Both the position numbers and the translations under genes were made by a program. Source: Paenibacillus xylanilyticus (lineage in GTDB: Bacteria; Bacillota; Bacilli; Paenibacillales; Paenibacillaceae). From it: a stretch of DNA of 64,000 nt. Positions 36,959 to 45,045 of this stretch are shown piece after piece (position 1 is the first letter of the stretch; each line of letters opens with the position of its first letter). The notes beneath the pieces are model-generated. The model saw nothing but the letters and a program-made list of their open reading frames with translations. It ran no database searches and was not told the DNA's origin. The stretch is from positions 2,801,001-2,865,000 of the forward strand of contig NZ_CP044310.1 of assembly GCF_009664365.1 (NCBI RefSeq), given 5' to 3'.

Positions 36959-38434
36959 ATGAAAATGACCAGAGAGCAGCGCTACCGATTCATTGAGCAG
37001 GCGGAAGAAGGAGAGATTGAGAAGCTGAAAGCATTGATTTCTGCTTGCTCGTGGAGACAATCCTATCACATTCAACCTGTTACGGGCTTGCTGAATGATC
37101 CTAACGGATTTTCATATTACCAAGGGCACTATCATCTTTTCTATCAGTGGTTTCCCCTGGGAACAGAGCACGGAATGAAATATTGGTATCATGTTCGCTC
37201 GACAGATCTGGTGAACTGGGAGCAGGTGGGCATCGGCATCCGTCCGGGTGATCCATTCGATTCGCATGGGGCTTACTCGGGGAGTGCCATTGTTAAGGAT
37301 GACAAGCTGCACCTGCTCTATACAGGCAACACCAGGGATGAAGCATGGATCAGACATCCGTATCAATGCTTGGCGGTCATGGATGAAAGCGGTTCAGTTG
37401 TGAAAGCCGACCAGCCGGTTATATCGTCAGTACCGTCCGGGTACACAGAGCATTTCAGGGACCCGAAGGTTTGGCAGGATGGGGATACCTTTTATTGTGT
37501 AATCGGAGCACAGCGGACAGACATGACAGGATGCGCGGTGTTGTACCGATCATCCAACCTCACGGCGTGGGAGTTTCTGGGTGAGATCCAGACACATCTC
37601 TCCCAATTCGGCTATATGTGGGAGTGTCCAGATTACTTTGAGATGAATGGCAGAGGCGTGCTTCTTTTTTCACCGCAGGGTCTCGAAGGTGAAGGGGATT
37701 TGTACAACAACATTTTTCAGTCAGGTTTCCTGATGGGTGAGCCATTGAATCTACAGACGAGAGAGTTTGATCATGATTCTTTTGAGGAATTGGATCGCGG
37801 GTTCGATTTCTATGCGCCACAATCGATGGAAGCGCCGGACGGAAGACGCATATTGATTGGATGGATGGGACTTCCGGATGTGGAGTATCCAACCGATGCG
37901 AGCGGGTGGGCCCATTGCCTTACGATTTCGCGCCAGTTGTCCCTGAAAGGCAGCAAACTCATTCAGCAGCCTGTTGATGAGATGAAGAAGCTGCGTCAAC
38001 AATCTGAGGGACACCGTTATCAAACGACACTGGAGAACAGATCTGAAAGTGTTCCTGCATTCAACGGCACTGCCTATGAGCTGGAATGTGAAATCAGTCA
38101 TTTTGATGCTGAACGATTCGGGATTGAATTTCGAACAGGCGGTGAAGAAAAGACCGTTTTGCAATACGACCGTCTCCAGCAAAAGTTGATACTGGACCGA
38201 ACCTCATCAGGTGCTCCAATGGGGGGCATGAATGGCACGGTACGCCAGTGCGCGCTGAATGGAGATCGGATCAAGCTACAACTGTTTGTAGATACGTCAT
38301 CGGTTGAAATCTTTGTCAATGATGGGGAAGAGGTATTCACAAGCCGAATTTTCCCAAGCCCCGAAAGTACGGGAATTCGCTTTTTTGCGAGTGGAGGCAA
38401 GGCTGAGTTCAAAGCAACCAAATGGGATTACTAG
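36959..38434 (+). CDS. scrB: GH32 sucrose-6-phosphate hydrolase
   Basis: 491 residues, no signal peptide, so it acts on sugar already phosphorylated by the PTS. GH32 motifs are complete: LLNDPNG (nucleophile D47), HFRDPK (transition-state stabiliser), and MWECPD (acid E222). The five-bladed propeller (about 30-345) is followed by the beta-sandwich with VDTSSVEIFVNDGEEVF. Start ATG after TTAGGAG. The PTS gene follows after 26 bp. Confidence 0.95.
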   Translation: MKMTREQRYRFIEQAEEGEIEKLKALISACSWRQSYHIQPVTGLLNDPNGFSYYQGHYHLFYQWFPLGTEHGMKYWYHVRSTDLVNWEQVGIGIRPGDPFDSHGAYSGSAIVKDDKLHLLYTGNTRDEAWIRHPYQCLAVMDESGSVVKADQPVISSVPSGYTEHFRDPKVWQDGDTFYCVIGAQRTDMTGCAVLYRSSNLTAWEFLGEIQTHLSQFGYMWECPDYFEMNGRGVLLFSPQGLEGEGDLYNNIFQSGFLMGEPLNLQTREFDHDSFEELDRGFDFYAPQSMEAPDGRRILIGWMGLPDVEYPTDASGWAHCLTISRQLSLKGSKLIQQPVDEMKKLRQQSEGHRYQTTLENRSESVPAFNGTAYELECEISHFDAERFGIEFRTGGEEKTVLQYDRLQQKLILDRTSSGAPMGGMNGTVRQCALNGDRIKLQLFVDTSSVEIFVNDGEEVFTSRIFPSPESTGIRFFASGGKAEFKATKWDY

Positions 38435-38460
38435 ATATCAGGTGAGGGGAATGAATTACC

Positions 38461-40425
38461 ATGTCGGAGAATCAACAAATAGCCAAGGAAGTCATTCAAG
38501 CCATTGGGGGCAAAGATAACATCGCATCATTTGCCCACTGCGCGACACGTCTTCGTATTATGGTGAATGACAAAGAGAAAATCGATCAGAAGCAGGTCGA
38601 GAATATAGACAAGGTCAAGGGTGCCTTTTTCAATTCCGGACAGTATCAGATTATTTTTGGGACAGGTACCGTGAACCGGATCTTTGAAGAGGTCGAGAAG
38701 CTCGGAATCGAAGGGACCTCCAAGGAAGACGTGAAGAATCAGGGGAAAAAGGAAGGCAACGCATTCCAACGGGCAATCCGCACGTTCGGAGATGTGTTCG
38801 TACCTATTATTCCTGTACTGGTGGCTACAGGGTTGTTCATGGGGCTGCGCGGACTGCTTACCCAGAATGAAATTCTGTCCTTGTTCGGTGCAACCCCTGA
38901 GGACATTTCGCCCAATTTCCTGTTGTTTACGCAGGTTCTGACGGACACGGCATTCGCATTCCTGCCTGCACTCGTGGCCTGGTCTGCATTCCGTGTATTT
39001 GGCGGCAGTCCTGTGCTCGGGATTGTACTTGGACTAATGCTTGTCAATCCGGCACTGCCGAATGCTTATGCTGTGGCAGATGGATCGGCTCAAGCACTGC
39101 ACATGTTCGGGTTTATACCCGTTGTAGGCTATCAGGGGTCCGTTTTACCTGCATTTTTCGTGGGACTTATTGGAGCGAAGTTTGAAAAATTTCTGAGAAG
39201 ACGTGTGCCGGAGGCGCTGGACTTGATCCTCACGCCTTTTATCACACTGACGGTGATGATCACATTGGGACTCTTTGCCATCGGTCCCGTCTTTCATTCG
39301 CTTGAAGAGTGGGTGCTGCATGGAACGACAGCTGTTCTGGACCTTCCATTCGGTATTGCCGGAATTATTATTGGTTTCTTCAATCAGATTATTGTCGTTA
39401 CTGGTGTACATCATATCTTCAACTTCTTGGAAATCCAGCTGCTGGAGAAAACCGGTTATAATCCGTTCAACGCCATCGTAACTTCGGCAATGGCTGCACA
39501 AGGAGCGGCTTGTTTGGCGGTAGGATTAAAAACAAAGAATACAAAACTCAAGGCACTGGCGCTGCCATCGTCCTTATCCGCTTTTCTCGGGATTAGCGAA
39601 CCTGCCATTTTTGGGGTAAACCTGCGCTTCATGAAACCGTTCATTATGGGACTAATTGGTGGCGGAGTCGGTGGTTTTCTCGCATCCTTGTTCCATCTGA
39701 AGGGTACAGGTATGGCCGTAACGGTGATTCCAGGTACATTGTTGTATCTGAACAGTCAGCTGCCTCTGTACATTCTTGTGAATGTGGTTGCTGTGGGTGT
39801 GGCCTTTGCGTTAACCTGGTTCTTCGGTTACAAGGATGAACCACTTGCTGTAGAGGAGACAACGAAGAGTGGAAATGAGAGTGATGCATCGGCTGTCCAA
39901 ACCGCAGGTATGGATGATCGTATGAATCAAACAGCGGTACATCGGCCTAAAGTGGAAATGTTGGAAATTGCTTCGCCGATGACTGGTACAGCGGTAGCTT
40001 TGGCCAACGTACCTGATCCTGCATTTTCAGAGAAACATATGGGTGAGGGGATTGCTATTGAGCCTACGGAGGGTAAGGTGTTCGCACCTTTTGATGGCAT
40101 CGTAGCCCATGTCATGAACAAGAGCAAACATGCTGTCATTCTGGAGCATGAGAGTGGTCTGCAGATGCTTGTTCACGTTGGAATCAATACCGTTGGTCTA
40201 AAGGGAGAGGGCTTTACCGCTCATGTCCAAAGCGGAGATGCAGTCACCGCTGGCCAATTATTGATTGAGTTTGACATGTACGCCATTCAGGCGGCGGGGC
40301 TGCCACTCATCACTCCCGTTCTCATCCCGAACGGAAATGAAATCATAGAAGAAGTGCAGACGGCCAAGATTGGCAGCGTACAGGCGAATGGGGACAACAT
40401 CCTTGTCGTGAAGTTTAAACAATAA
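38461..40425 (+). CDS. scrA: Sucrose-type PTS transporter EIIBCA
   Basis: 654 residues. EIIB (about 1-90) with phosphorylation cysteine C27 in FAHCATRLRI, a ten-helix EIIC membrane domain (about 105-460) with GISEPAIFGVNLR, a linker, then EIIA (about 500-654) with PTEGKVFAPFDG and phosphorylation histidine H572 in LVHVGINTVGL. It brings in and phosphorylates sucrose, giving sucrose-6-phosphate for the GH32 enzyme. The carried EIIA makes it independent of a separate EIIA-Glc. Last gene of the scrBA unit. Confidence 0.95.
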   Translation: MSENQQIAKEVIQAIGGKDNIASFAHCATRLRIMVNDKEKIDQKQVENIDKVKGAFFNSGQYQIIFGTGTVNRIFEEVEKLGIEGTSKEDVKNQGKKEGNAFQRAIRTFGDVFVPIIPVLVATGLFMGLRGLLTQNEILSLFGATPEDISPNFLLFTQVLTDTAFAFLPALVAWSAFRVFGGSPVLGIVLGLMLVNPALPNAYAVADGSAQALHMFGFIPVVGYQGSVLPAFFVGLIGAKFEKFLRRRVPEALDLILTPFITLTVMITLGLFAIGPVFHSLEEWVLHGTTAVLDLPFGIAGIIIGFFNQIIVVTGVHHIFNFLEIQLLEKTGYNPFNAIVTSAMAAQGAACLAVGLKTKNTKLKALALPSSLSAFLGISEPAIFGVNLRFMKPFIMGLIGGGVGGFLASLFHLKGTGMAVTVIPGTLLYLNSQLPLYILVNVVAVGVAFALTWFFGYKDEPLAVEETTKSGNESDASAVQTAGMDDRMNQTAVHRPKVEMLEIASPMTGTAVALANVPDPAFSEKHMGEGIAIEPTEGKVFAPFDGIVAHVMNKSKHAVILEHESGLQMLVHVGINTVGLKGEGFTAHVQSGDAVTAGQLLIEFDMYAIQAAGLPLITPVLIPNGNEIIEEVQTAKIGSVQANGDNILVVKFKQ

Positions 40426-40431
40426 TGAACA

Positions 40432-40488
40432 AAGCAGGCAGAGAGAGCTGATGAATTTGACCAGACTCATTGCCTGCTTTTTTTTTTG
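40432..40488 (+). terminator. Terminator of the sucrose operon
   Basis: AAAGCAGGCA ... TGCCTGCTTT with nine or more T. Confidence 0.9.
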
Positions 40489-40513
40489 CTATTCATACAA
40501 CGTAACAAGTGTA

Positions 40514-40954
40514 TTAAAACGAATAATAGGTGAGCGCATATTCCATCAAAAAGGCACGCACCTGTTCCTGGCTCATAGGCAAATTCCTGCCATTCTCCAG
40601 ATTGATGATCAGATTGTCCAGGCATTTTAGAAGAAAATGAGCACGGACCTCTCCCCACAGACTTTGGTGCTCGGTGATGTAGTGGATAGCTTGCTTCGGT
40701 TCCAACCCTTTTAACCCTGCGAATACCGAAGCCCATTTGACCAGATCGGCGGGCTCTGAACCTCGCGGTACATCAAATTCTGCAAATCCGTGAATGCCTC
40801 CACATGAAATTTTGAACAATCCGCAGTAGCCACCTGAATGTTCAAGCGGGAGTAACGGCAGCTTTCGCATATCGTACCGAATGATTTCCATGGAAGTAAT
40901 CTTCGTTTCATGGTTTATTGTTATTTGATTTATGAGTTCACAACTCGGAAACAC
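40514..40954 (-). CDS. Hypothetical protein, faint enolase-superfamily N-domain likeness
   Basis: 146 residues from GTG 40954, which has a perfect GGAGGT 7 nt upstream; an ATG at 40969 overlaps that binding site and is less likely. No signal peptide or membrane segment. The part MEIIRYDMRKLPLLPLEHSGG...GLFKISCGGIHGFAEFDV recalls the capping domain of mandelate racemase/enolase-like enzymes, but the TIM barrel is absent. The C-terminal half is helical. Function unknown. It converges on the sucrose operon. Confidence 0.6.
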   Translation of the reverse strand: MFPSCELINQITINHETKITSMEIIRYDMRKLPLLPLEHSGGYCGLFKISCGGIHGFAEFDVPRGSEPADLVKWASVFAGLKGLEPKQAIHYITEHQSLWGEVRAHFLLKCLDNLIINLENGRNLPMSQEQVRAFLMEYALTYYSF

Positions 40955-40969
40955 GCCACCAACCTCCAT

Positions 40970-41366
40970 CGAATGAATGCGACTTAATGTTCTTCAACCT
41001 TTGGTTTATGTTACGGCTGAGTGACGATGAAGTAAAATGTTGGGGATCTTTTATTTACCGCATTTAAGTGCTTCCGGGTAGACATTTCCGTGATGTAAGC
41101 GATTAAATCGGGATCAGTCTGCTATTTTTGCTGATTACATCCGTTTATTTCATTGGCTTGTTTCCTCCACGGTAAATTGAAGCTAGATGAAGCCAGGAGT
41201 AGATTTTGGCTAAAATGAACTTGAGTTTCGCCAGAATTGGTTGATTTACGCAGTAAATCGTTCCCTTACGGCCTTGCAGCCCTGCAAGTACAGGACTATG
41301 ATTCGCTCATACCGTGCCAGAGGATATTTATTCTTGCTGGCTTGGAGACGAAGGTGAGGGAGTACG
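40970..41366. other. Intergenic region with promoter
   Basis: About 400 bp. TTGCAG (41274-41279) and TATGAT (41297-41302) with a 17-bp spacer form a good promoter for the gene at 41367. TGTAAGCGATTAAA (41094-41107) matches cre at 13 of 14 positions but breaks a key C, so it may be chance. Nothing else recognisable. Confidence 0.5.
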
Positions 41367-41774
41367 ATGGTGGAAGACGCTGTTATGTTAGTTTCAACGG
41401 GACAGAGCTCAGCTGGAATGGAGTTTGTTCGTTTATTGCTGAAGCGGGGAATGGATGTAATCGTGCTTGTCCACAATGCAGAAGAGGAACAGCAGCTGAC
41501 TGAATTGATCGGTAAAATCTCTGTGCATCGCCTCTATCCCACTGATTCGGCAGACAAGACGCCCGTTGCTATAGATTGTGCGGTGAAACATGCCTTTGTA
41601 TTTGAAAGAAATCTGCCAGTGTGCTGTCAGGACATTCAATTATGCCATAGCTGGTGCCCGCAGCGGCTTTATGTAGTTACAAGCAGCCTGAATCCGGTGC
41701 AGCTGGTATACCGCGGGTTGGGAGCCTCATATGTCATACACAGCCGAAGCGGTGATATATCGTTTGTTTTATGA
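41367..41774 (+). CDS. Hypothetical protein with Rossmann-like start
   Basis: 135 residues, ATG after AAGGTGAGGGAG and 65 bp downstream of a good promoter. The N-terminus VMLVSTGQSSAGMEFVRLLLKRGMDVIVLVHN looks like the first beta-alpha-beta of an NAD(P)-binding fold, but the GxGxxG is not standard and the protein is too short for a dehydrogenase. It has four cysteines within residues 86-97 (PVCCQDIQLCHSWC), which could bind a metal. I do not recognise the family. Confidence 0.55.
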   Translation: MVEDAVMLVSTGQSSAGMEFVRLLLKRGMDVIVLVHNAEEEQQLTELIGKISVHRLYPTDSADKTPVAIDCAVKHAFVFERNLPVCCQDIQLCHSWCPQRLYVVTSSLNPVQLVYRGLGASYVIHSRSGDISFVL

Positions 41775-41788
41775 TGGGACGGTCATGC

Positions 41789-41831
41789 AAAAATAACAAG
41801 CGGTGATCTCGAATAATGAGATGACCGCTTG
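41789..41831 (-). terminator. Terminator of the manganese catalase gene
   Basis: CAAGCGGT-ATCTC / GAGAT-ACCGCTTG stem. T-rich TTATTTTTG follows on the minus strand only. Confidence 0.8.
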
Positions 41832-41845
41832 ACATATGTTCAGCA

Positions 41846-42745
41846 CTACAATCCTGCTTGGCGCTTCAGCCGTTCTGCAATCTGTAACAGATCTTCCGCA
41901 GAGACGCCAGGGGCGAATTCTTCCGGCAGGTCCGGCAGATCGGGAATAGCACCACTGTGTCCGGGCAGTCCTGCAAATGCCTCCAGTTTTCCGCCATCTG
42001 TCGGATGTGTGCCTTTCCAGATCTGGGCGATATTCTGGTAGTCCTTGTCACTAAAGGTGTATAGCCTGCGATGTTCGCCCATGGCTTCCCATTTCCGGGT
42101 CGTGTCAAACACCTTATTGTCCAGGCGGGGAATAGGGAACATCTTGGTCACATCAACCCCGGTTGCAATCTGCAGCGCTTTGGCATAGGCAAGAATATGT
42201 ACGCCACCACGGACGAGCAAATAACCGGTCATCTCTCTCGCAGTTGGATGATCCGTCATCTCGTACACTCTCATCTTGTGAGTACGCGCACCGCATTCGA
42301 GGAAAAAATTATGCAGCAGGTCGAAGATCAGATTGCCGCTGTTCACGACATAGGAGCCATTCCAGGGTCTGCCCATGGAATCAAAAGGAAGCGCGGTCTG
42401 AGCCGATTCAATGAAATGGGAAGTAATACGAGCATCCTTGCCTGCACGAAGCGGGGTAGTATCAGGGTCTCCCGGAGCAGTAGTGCCAACCAGCATCAGA
42501 TTAATGGTATTGGCGACAAGCTCCACATGACCGAATTCTTCAGCCGTAATACTTGCCACAATGTCATAAAAGGCACGCAGCTTTTTTTTGCCCCGGAAGT
42601 TGAAGGACTGAAACATATAGTTGTTTAACGTGGACATTTCGCCGAACTTTCCACCAAGCAGTTCCTGGACTGCGCTTGCTCCATTGGGGTCCGGGTTATT
42701 GGAGATCGGCAGTTCAATTGCAAGGCGGTCTACCCGTTTAAACAT
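41846..42745 (-). CDS. Manganese catalase
   Basis: 299 residues. Non-heme catalase that breaks down hydrogen peroxide at a dimanganese centre. The four-helix bundle carries ligand motifs LLGGKFGEMSTLNNY (Glu), TAEEFGHVE (Glu, His) and later FFLECGARTHKMRVYEM and PTAREMTGYLLVRGGVH. Length and order match KatN-type enzymes; some are spore-coat proteins in Bacilli. ATG after TTGAGGAGG. It is alone between terminators. Sporulation or stress control could not be read from the upstream sequence. Confidence 0.95.
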   Translation of the reverse strand: MFKRVDRLAIELPISNNPDPNGASAVQELLGGKFGEMSTLNNYMFQSFNFRGKKKLRAFYDIVASITAEEFGHVELVANTINLMLVGTTAPGDPDTTPLRAGKDARITSHFIESAQTALPFDSMGRPWNGSYVVNSGNLIFDLLHNFFLECGARTHKMRVYEMTDHPTAREMTGYLLVRGGVHILAYAKALQIATGVDVTKMFPIPRLDNKVFDTTRKWEAMGEHRRLYTFSDKDYQNIAQIWKGTHPTDGGKLEAFAGLPGHSGAIPDLPDLPEEFAPGVSAEDLLQIAERLKRQAGL

Positions 42746-42815
42746 GATTTTGCCTCCTCAAGCCAAATTACTGTAAAGGTATGAGGCATGACTTGTACGT
42801 TATTCGGACTTTGGT

Positions 42816-42860
42816 CAAAACAAAAACGTTCTGCCAGAGCCTTGCTCTGAACAGAACGTT
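42816..42860 (-). terminator. Terminator of the endoglucanase gene
   Basis: AACGTTCTG ... CAGAACGTT with an inner CAGAGC/GCTCTG hairpin. On the minus strand it ends in TTTTTGTTTTG. Confidence 0.9.
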
Positions 42861-42872
42861 CGCATGTGTGAA

Positions 42873-44597
42873 TTAAGACGTTTGACCAACGACACTCGTG
42901 CCGTTCTTCGTAATTTTGTAGGTGAGCACCTCGCCACTCCAGAAGTGGAACTTGAGAATAACCTCACCATCATTCGTTTCGTTGAAGAAGTTTGGTTTCA
43001 ATTCAATGATATTACGGCTATAATCCGGGCTAAAGGTGTAAGAGAACTCCTTGAAGGATGTCCAGTTTTGCGGACCTGCGTTACCTCCGGTGGCATAAGT
43101 CGCTTCCATCGTGGCCAGCTGGTTTCCGTTAAATGTGGTTGGAATTGCAAAAGAATCGGTAGTTCCTGTAACATCGCTCAGCACAGGTGTATCATACGTA
43201 ATGATATTCAGGTGCCAGTCGGCGCCTTTATTGAATTTCGCTGTAAGCTTCGCATTGACACCAAGATTGCCGGAAGCGGTCAGTTTGCTTAACAGACTGG
43301 ATTTAAGGGTCAGCACGTCATCCTTAATCGTGTAATCCTTGCCTTTAGACAGTTTCTTGTTACCGTTAGCGAGAGACTTGAAGGTGTTTCCATTCAGATT
43401 CAATCGGATCGTTTGATCTTGAACGGCCGCTCCTTTTTTGAGATGGACCAGATCGGATTCGGCTGTGGACGAACGACCTTTCCAGCTCGCTTTCATCGTG
43501 TTATAGAGATCAGGGTCAGACCAAGTATAGTTTGTACGACTGAAATGCTGCCCGTTATCCCACAGCATGGTGGTCATCTTCTTTTGACGCAGATACTGTC
43601 CCACGAATTCGAAGAATTTCAGCTTCTCACCCTGTTCGATGACACCCGTATGCTGATCGAAGCCCAGCAAGCCATATTCACCAACAATAACAGGAATGCC
43701 TTTGGCTACAAAAGCGTTGTATACACGATCGAATGTATCGGTGATGTCTTTTTGTACCTCTTCATTAAACTTGGTAAAACCAGCGATGTTCACACTAAAT
43801 GGCCAGAAGCCATAATAGTGAACTGTAGCAATAATGTTAGGATCATTTAATTTCGTGATCGTCTCATTTAATGCATCCAGATCAGCTTGTGCGGATGAGG
43901 TATGCATCGTCGGGAGTACGAGTGGACGTGTCTTGTTGTTTCCGCCAGAAGACCTTACAATTTGATGAAAAGAAGTATTAAGCTCATCGAGCATACGGTA
44001 CCCGACTGCGGCATCCGTTGTTCCACCTTCTGTGAAACGGGGCTCGTTAATACTTTCGAACATCAGCTTGGAAGGAGCATTTTTGAATTGGTTCGCAATC
44101 TGGGTCCATACGGAATTATAGCGTGCCATCACAGGGTCATGATCCTTCTCCATGTAACTGACCCATCGCCAGGAATCATGGTGAATATTAAGCATGACAT
44201 AGAGATTGGCATCGAGTGCCCAGTCCACAACTTCCTGTACACGGTTCATATACGCGGGATCAATGGTGTAGTTGGGTGCGTCGCCGATGTGGGCTTCCCA
44301 GGTCACAGGAATGCGAATGCTCTTATAACCTTGCTTCGCAATCTGCTTGATCAGTTCCTTGGTAATCCGCGGGTTACCCCAGGCCGTCTCATCTTCGCCC
44401 ACAGCGTCGAGCGAATTACCCAGATTCCAGCCTGGTTCCATGGCGCTGACGTAGGACTGGATTTTGGTTGGCGCAGCAGGTTTACTAGGTTTACCTTTGT
44501 GATCAGGAGCTGCAGAGGCCATGGCAGAAGAGAACAGAGACAGAATCAGTGCGGTGACCAGTGTGAGGGATAGAACATGTTTACGATTTTTCTTCAT
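42873..44597 (-). CDS. Secreted GH5 subfamily 4 endoglucanase with CBM_X2- and CBM46-like modules
   Basis: 574 residues from ATG 44597 (GAAGGAGA 8 nt upstream). Signal peptide 1-29 ends near AMASA. Catalytic domain about 45-370 with PGWNLGNSLDA, IHHDSWRW, acid/base E185 in SINEPRF, and nucleophile E307 in VGEYGLLG. Next an Ig-like CBM_X2 module (about 380-465; KGKDYTIKDDVLTLKSSLL) and a C-terminal module (about 468-574) like CBM46. This three-part layout resembles Bacillus halodurans Cel5B, in which CBM46 helps bind beta-1,3-1,4-glucan and xyloglucan. Substrate here is a beta-1,4-linked glucan by inference. A cre-like box lies upstream. Confidence 0.94.
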   Translation of the reverse strand: MKKNRKHVLSLTLVTALILSLFSSAMASAAPDHKGKPSKPAAPTKIQSYVSAMEPGWNLGNSLDAVGEDETAWGNPRITKELIKQIAKQGYKSIRIPVTWEAHIGDAPNYTIDPAYMNRVQEVVDWALDANLYVMLNIHHDSWRWVSYMEKDHDPVMARYNSVWTQIANQFKNAPSKLMFESINEPRFTEGGTTDAAVGYRMLDELNTSFHQIVRSSGGNNKTRPLVLPTMHTSSAQADLDALNETITKLNDPNIIATVHYYGFWPFSVNIAGFTKFNEEVQKDITDTFDRVYNAFVAKGIPVIVGEYGLLGFDQHTGVIEQGEKLKFFEFVGQYLRQKKMTTMLWDNGQHFSRTNYTWSDPDLYNTMKASWKGRSSTAESDLVHLKKGAAVQDQTIRLNLNGNTFKSLANGNKKLSKGKDYTIKDDVLTLKSSLLSKLTASGNLGVNAKLTAKFNKGADWHLNIITYDTPVLSDVTGTTDSFAIPTTFNGNQLATMEATYATGGNAGPQNWTSFKEFSYTFSPDYSRNIIELKPNFFNETNDGEVILKFHFWSGEVLTYKITKNGTSVVGQTS

Positions 44598-44725
44598 TAA
44601 CAGTGTCTCCTTCATTCTTGGAATAGTTGAACTGATGAATTAGGCTTGCTCAGATGGAGAAAAGCTCAGTTATAAAACAGTCCAGACAGGATTTACAAAG
44701 GAAGGATCACCTCCAGAATTTGTAT

Positions 44726-44739
44726 TGAAAGCGTTTTCG
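44726..44739. promoter_or_regulatory. cre-like box upstream of the endoglucanase
   Basis: TGAAAGCGTTTTCG matches the cre consensus at 13 of 14 positions (last base). It is 130 bp before the endoglucanase start, just after TATATT on the minus strand, a possible -10. Confidence 0.6.
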
Positions 44740-45000
44740 TAGATGTTAATATAACATAGAATAGAAGAAGCGAATACCCTCATAATTGGAACAGAAATCA
44801 GTTGTAAATTAGCGATCCGTTTCACGATAATAGGATGATTAAACTTTTCGTATATGAAAGCATGAGTTTTCGAAGAGAAGTGGGCATTAATGTGTAGATA
44901 TGTTCTATGCAATGAGAAATATGTTTCTATGACTGGAGTGCAGCCTTCTTTAAAATGAAGATATCGTTAGCAAAATCAGCCACCAGCTGCATGAACAGGG

Positions 45001-45009
45001 TGATATAAT
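45001..45009 (+). promoter_or_regulatory. Extended -10 promoter of the sensor kinase operon
   Basis: TGATATAAT, a perfect extended -10, 36 bp before the kinase start. Confidence 0.55.
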
Positions 45010-45045
45010 AAGTTCACCAGAGGGCAGCAAAAGGAGTCGGTTCAT

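Larger units (their letters stand above)
44598..45045. other. Divergent intergenic region between endoglucanase and sensor kinase
   Basis: About 450 bp serving two promoters. It holds the cre-like box at 44726-44739, the extended -10 at 45001-45009, and on the minus strand a full ribosome-binding sequence GGAGGTGATC (about 44706-44715) with no usable start codon after it. No gene seen. Confidence 0.5.

Noticed and set aside
41094..41107. cre-like TGTAAGCGATTAAA
   Set aside because: It breaks the conserved CA end and is not tied to a carbohydrate gene.
41237..41503. 88-codon plus-strand frame overlapping the gene at 41367
   Set aside because: It overlaps the promoter 41274-41302 and the better supported gene, and lacks a binding site.
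44697..44716. Full-length anti-SD match on the minus strand upstream of the endoglucanase
   Set aside because: The nearest start-like codon is followed at once by a stop, so no peptide is supported.
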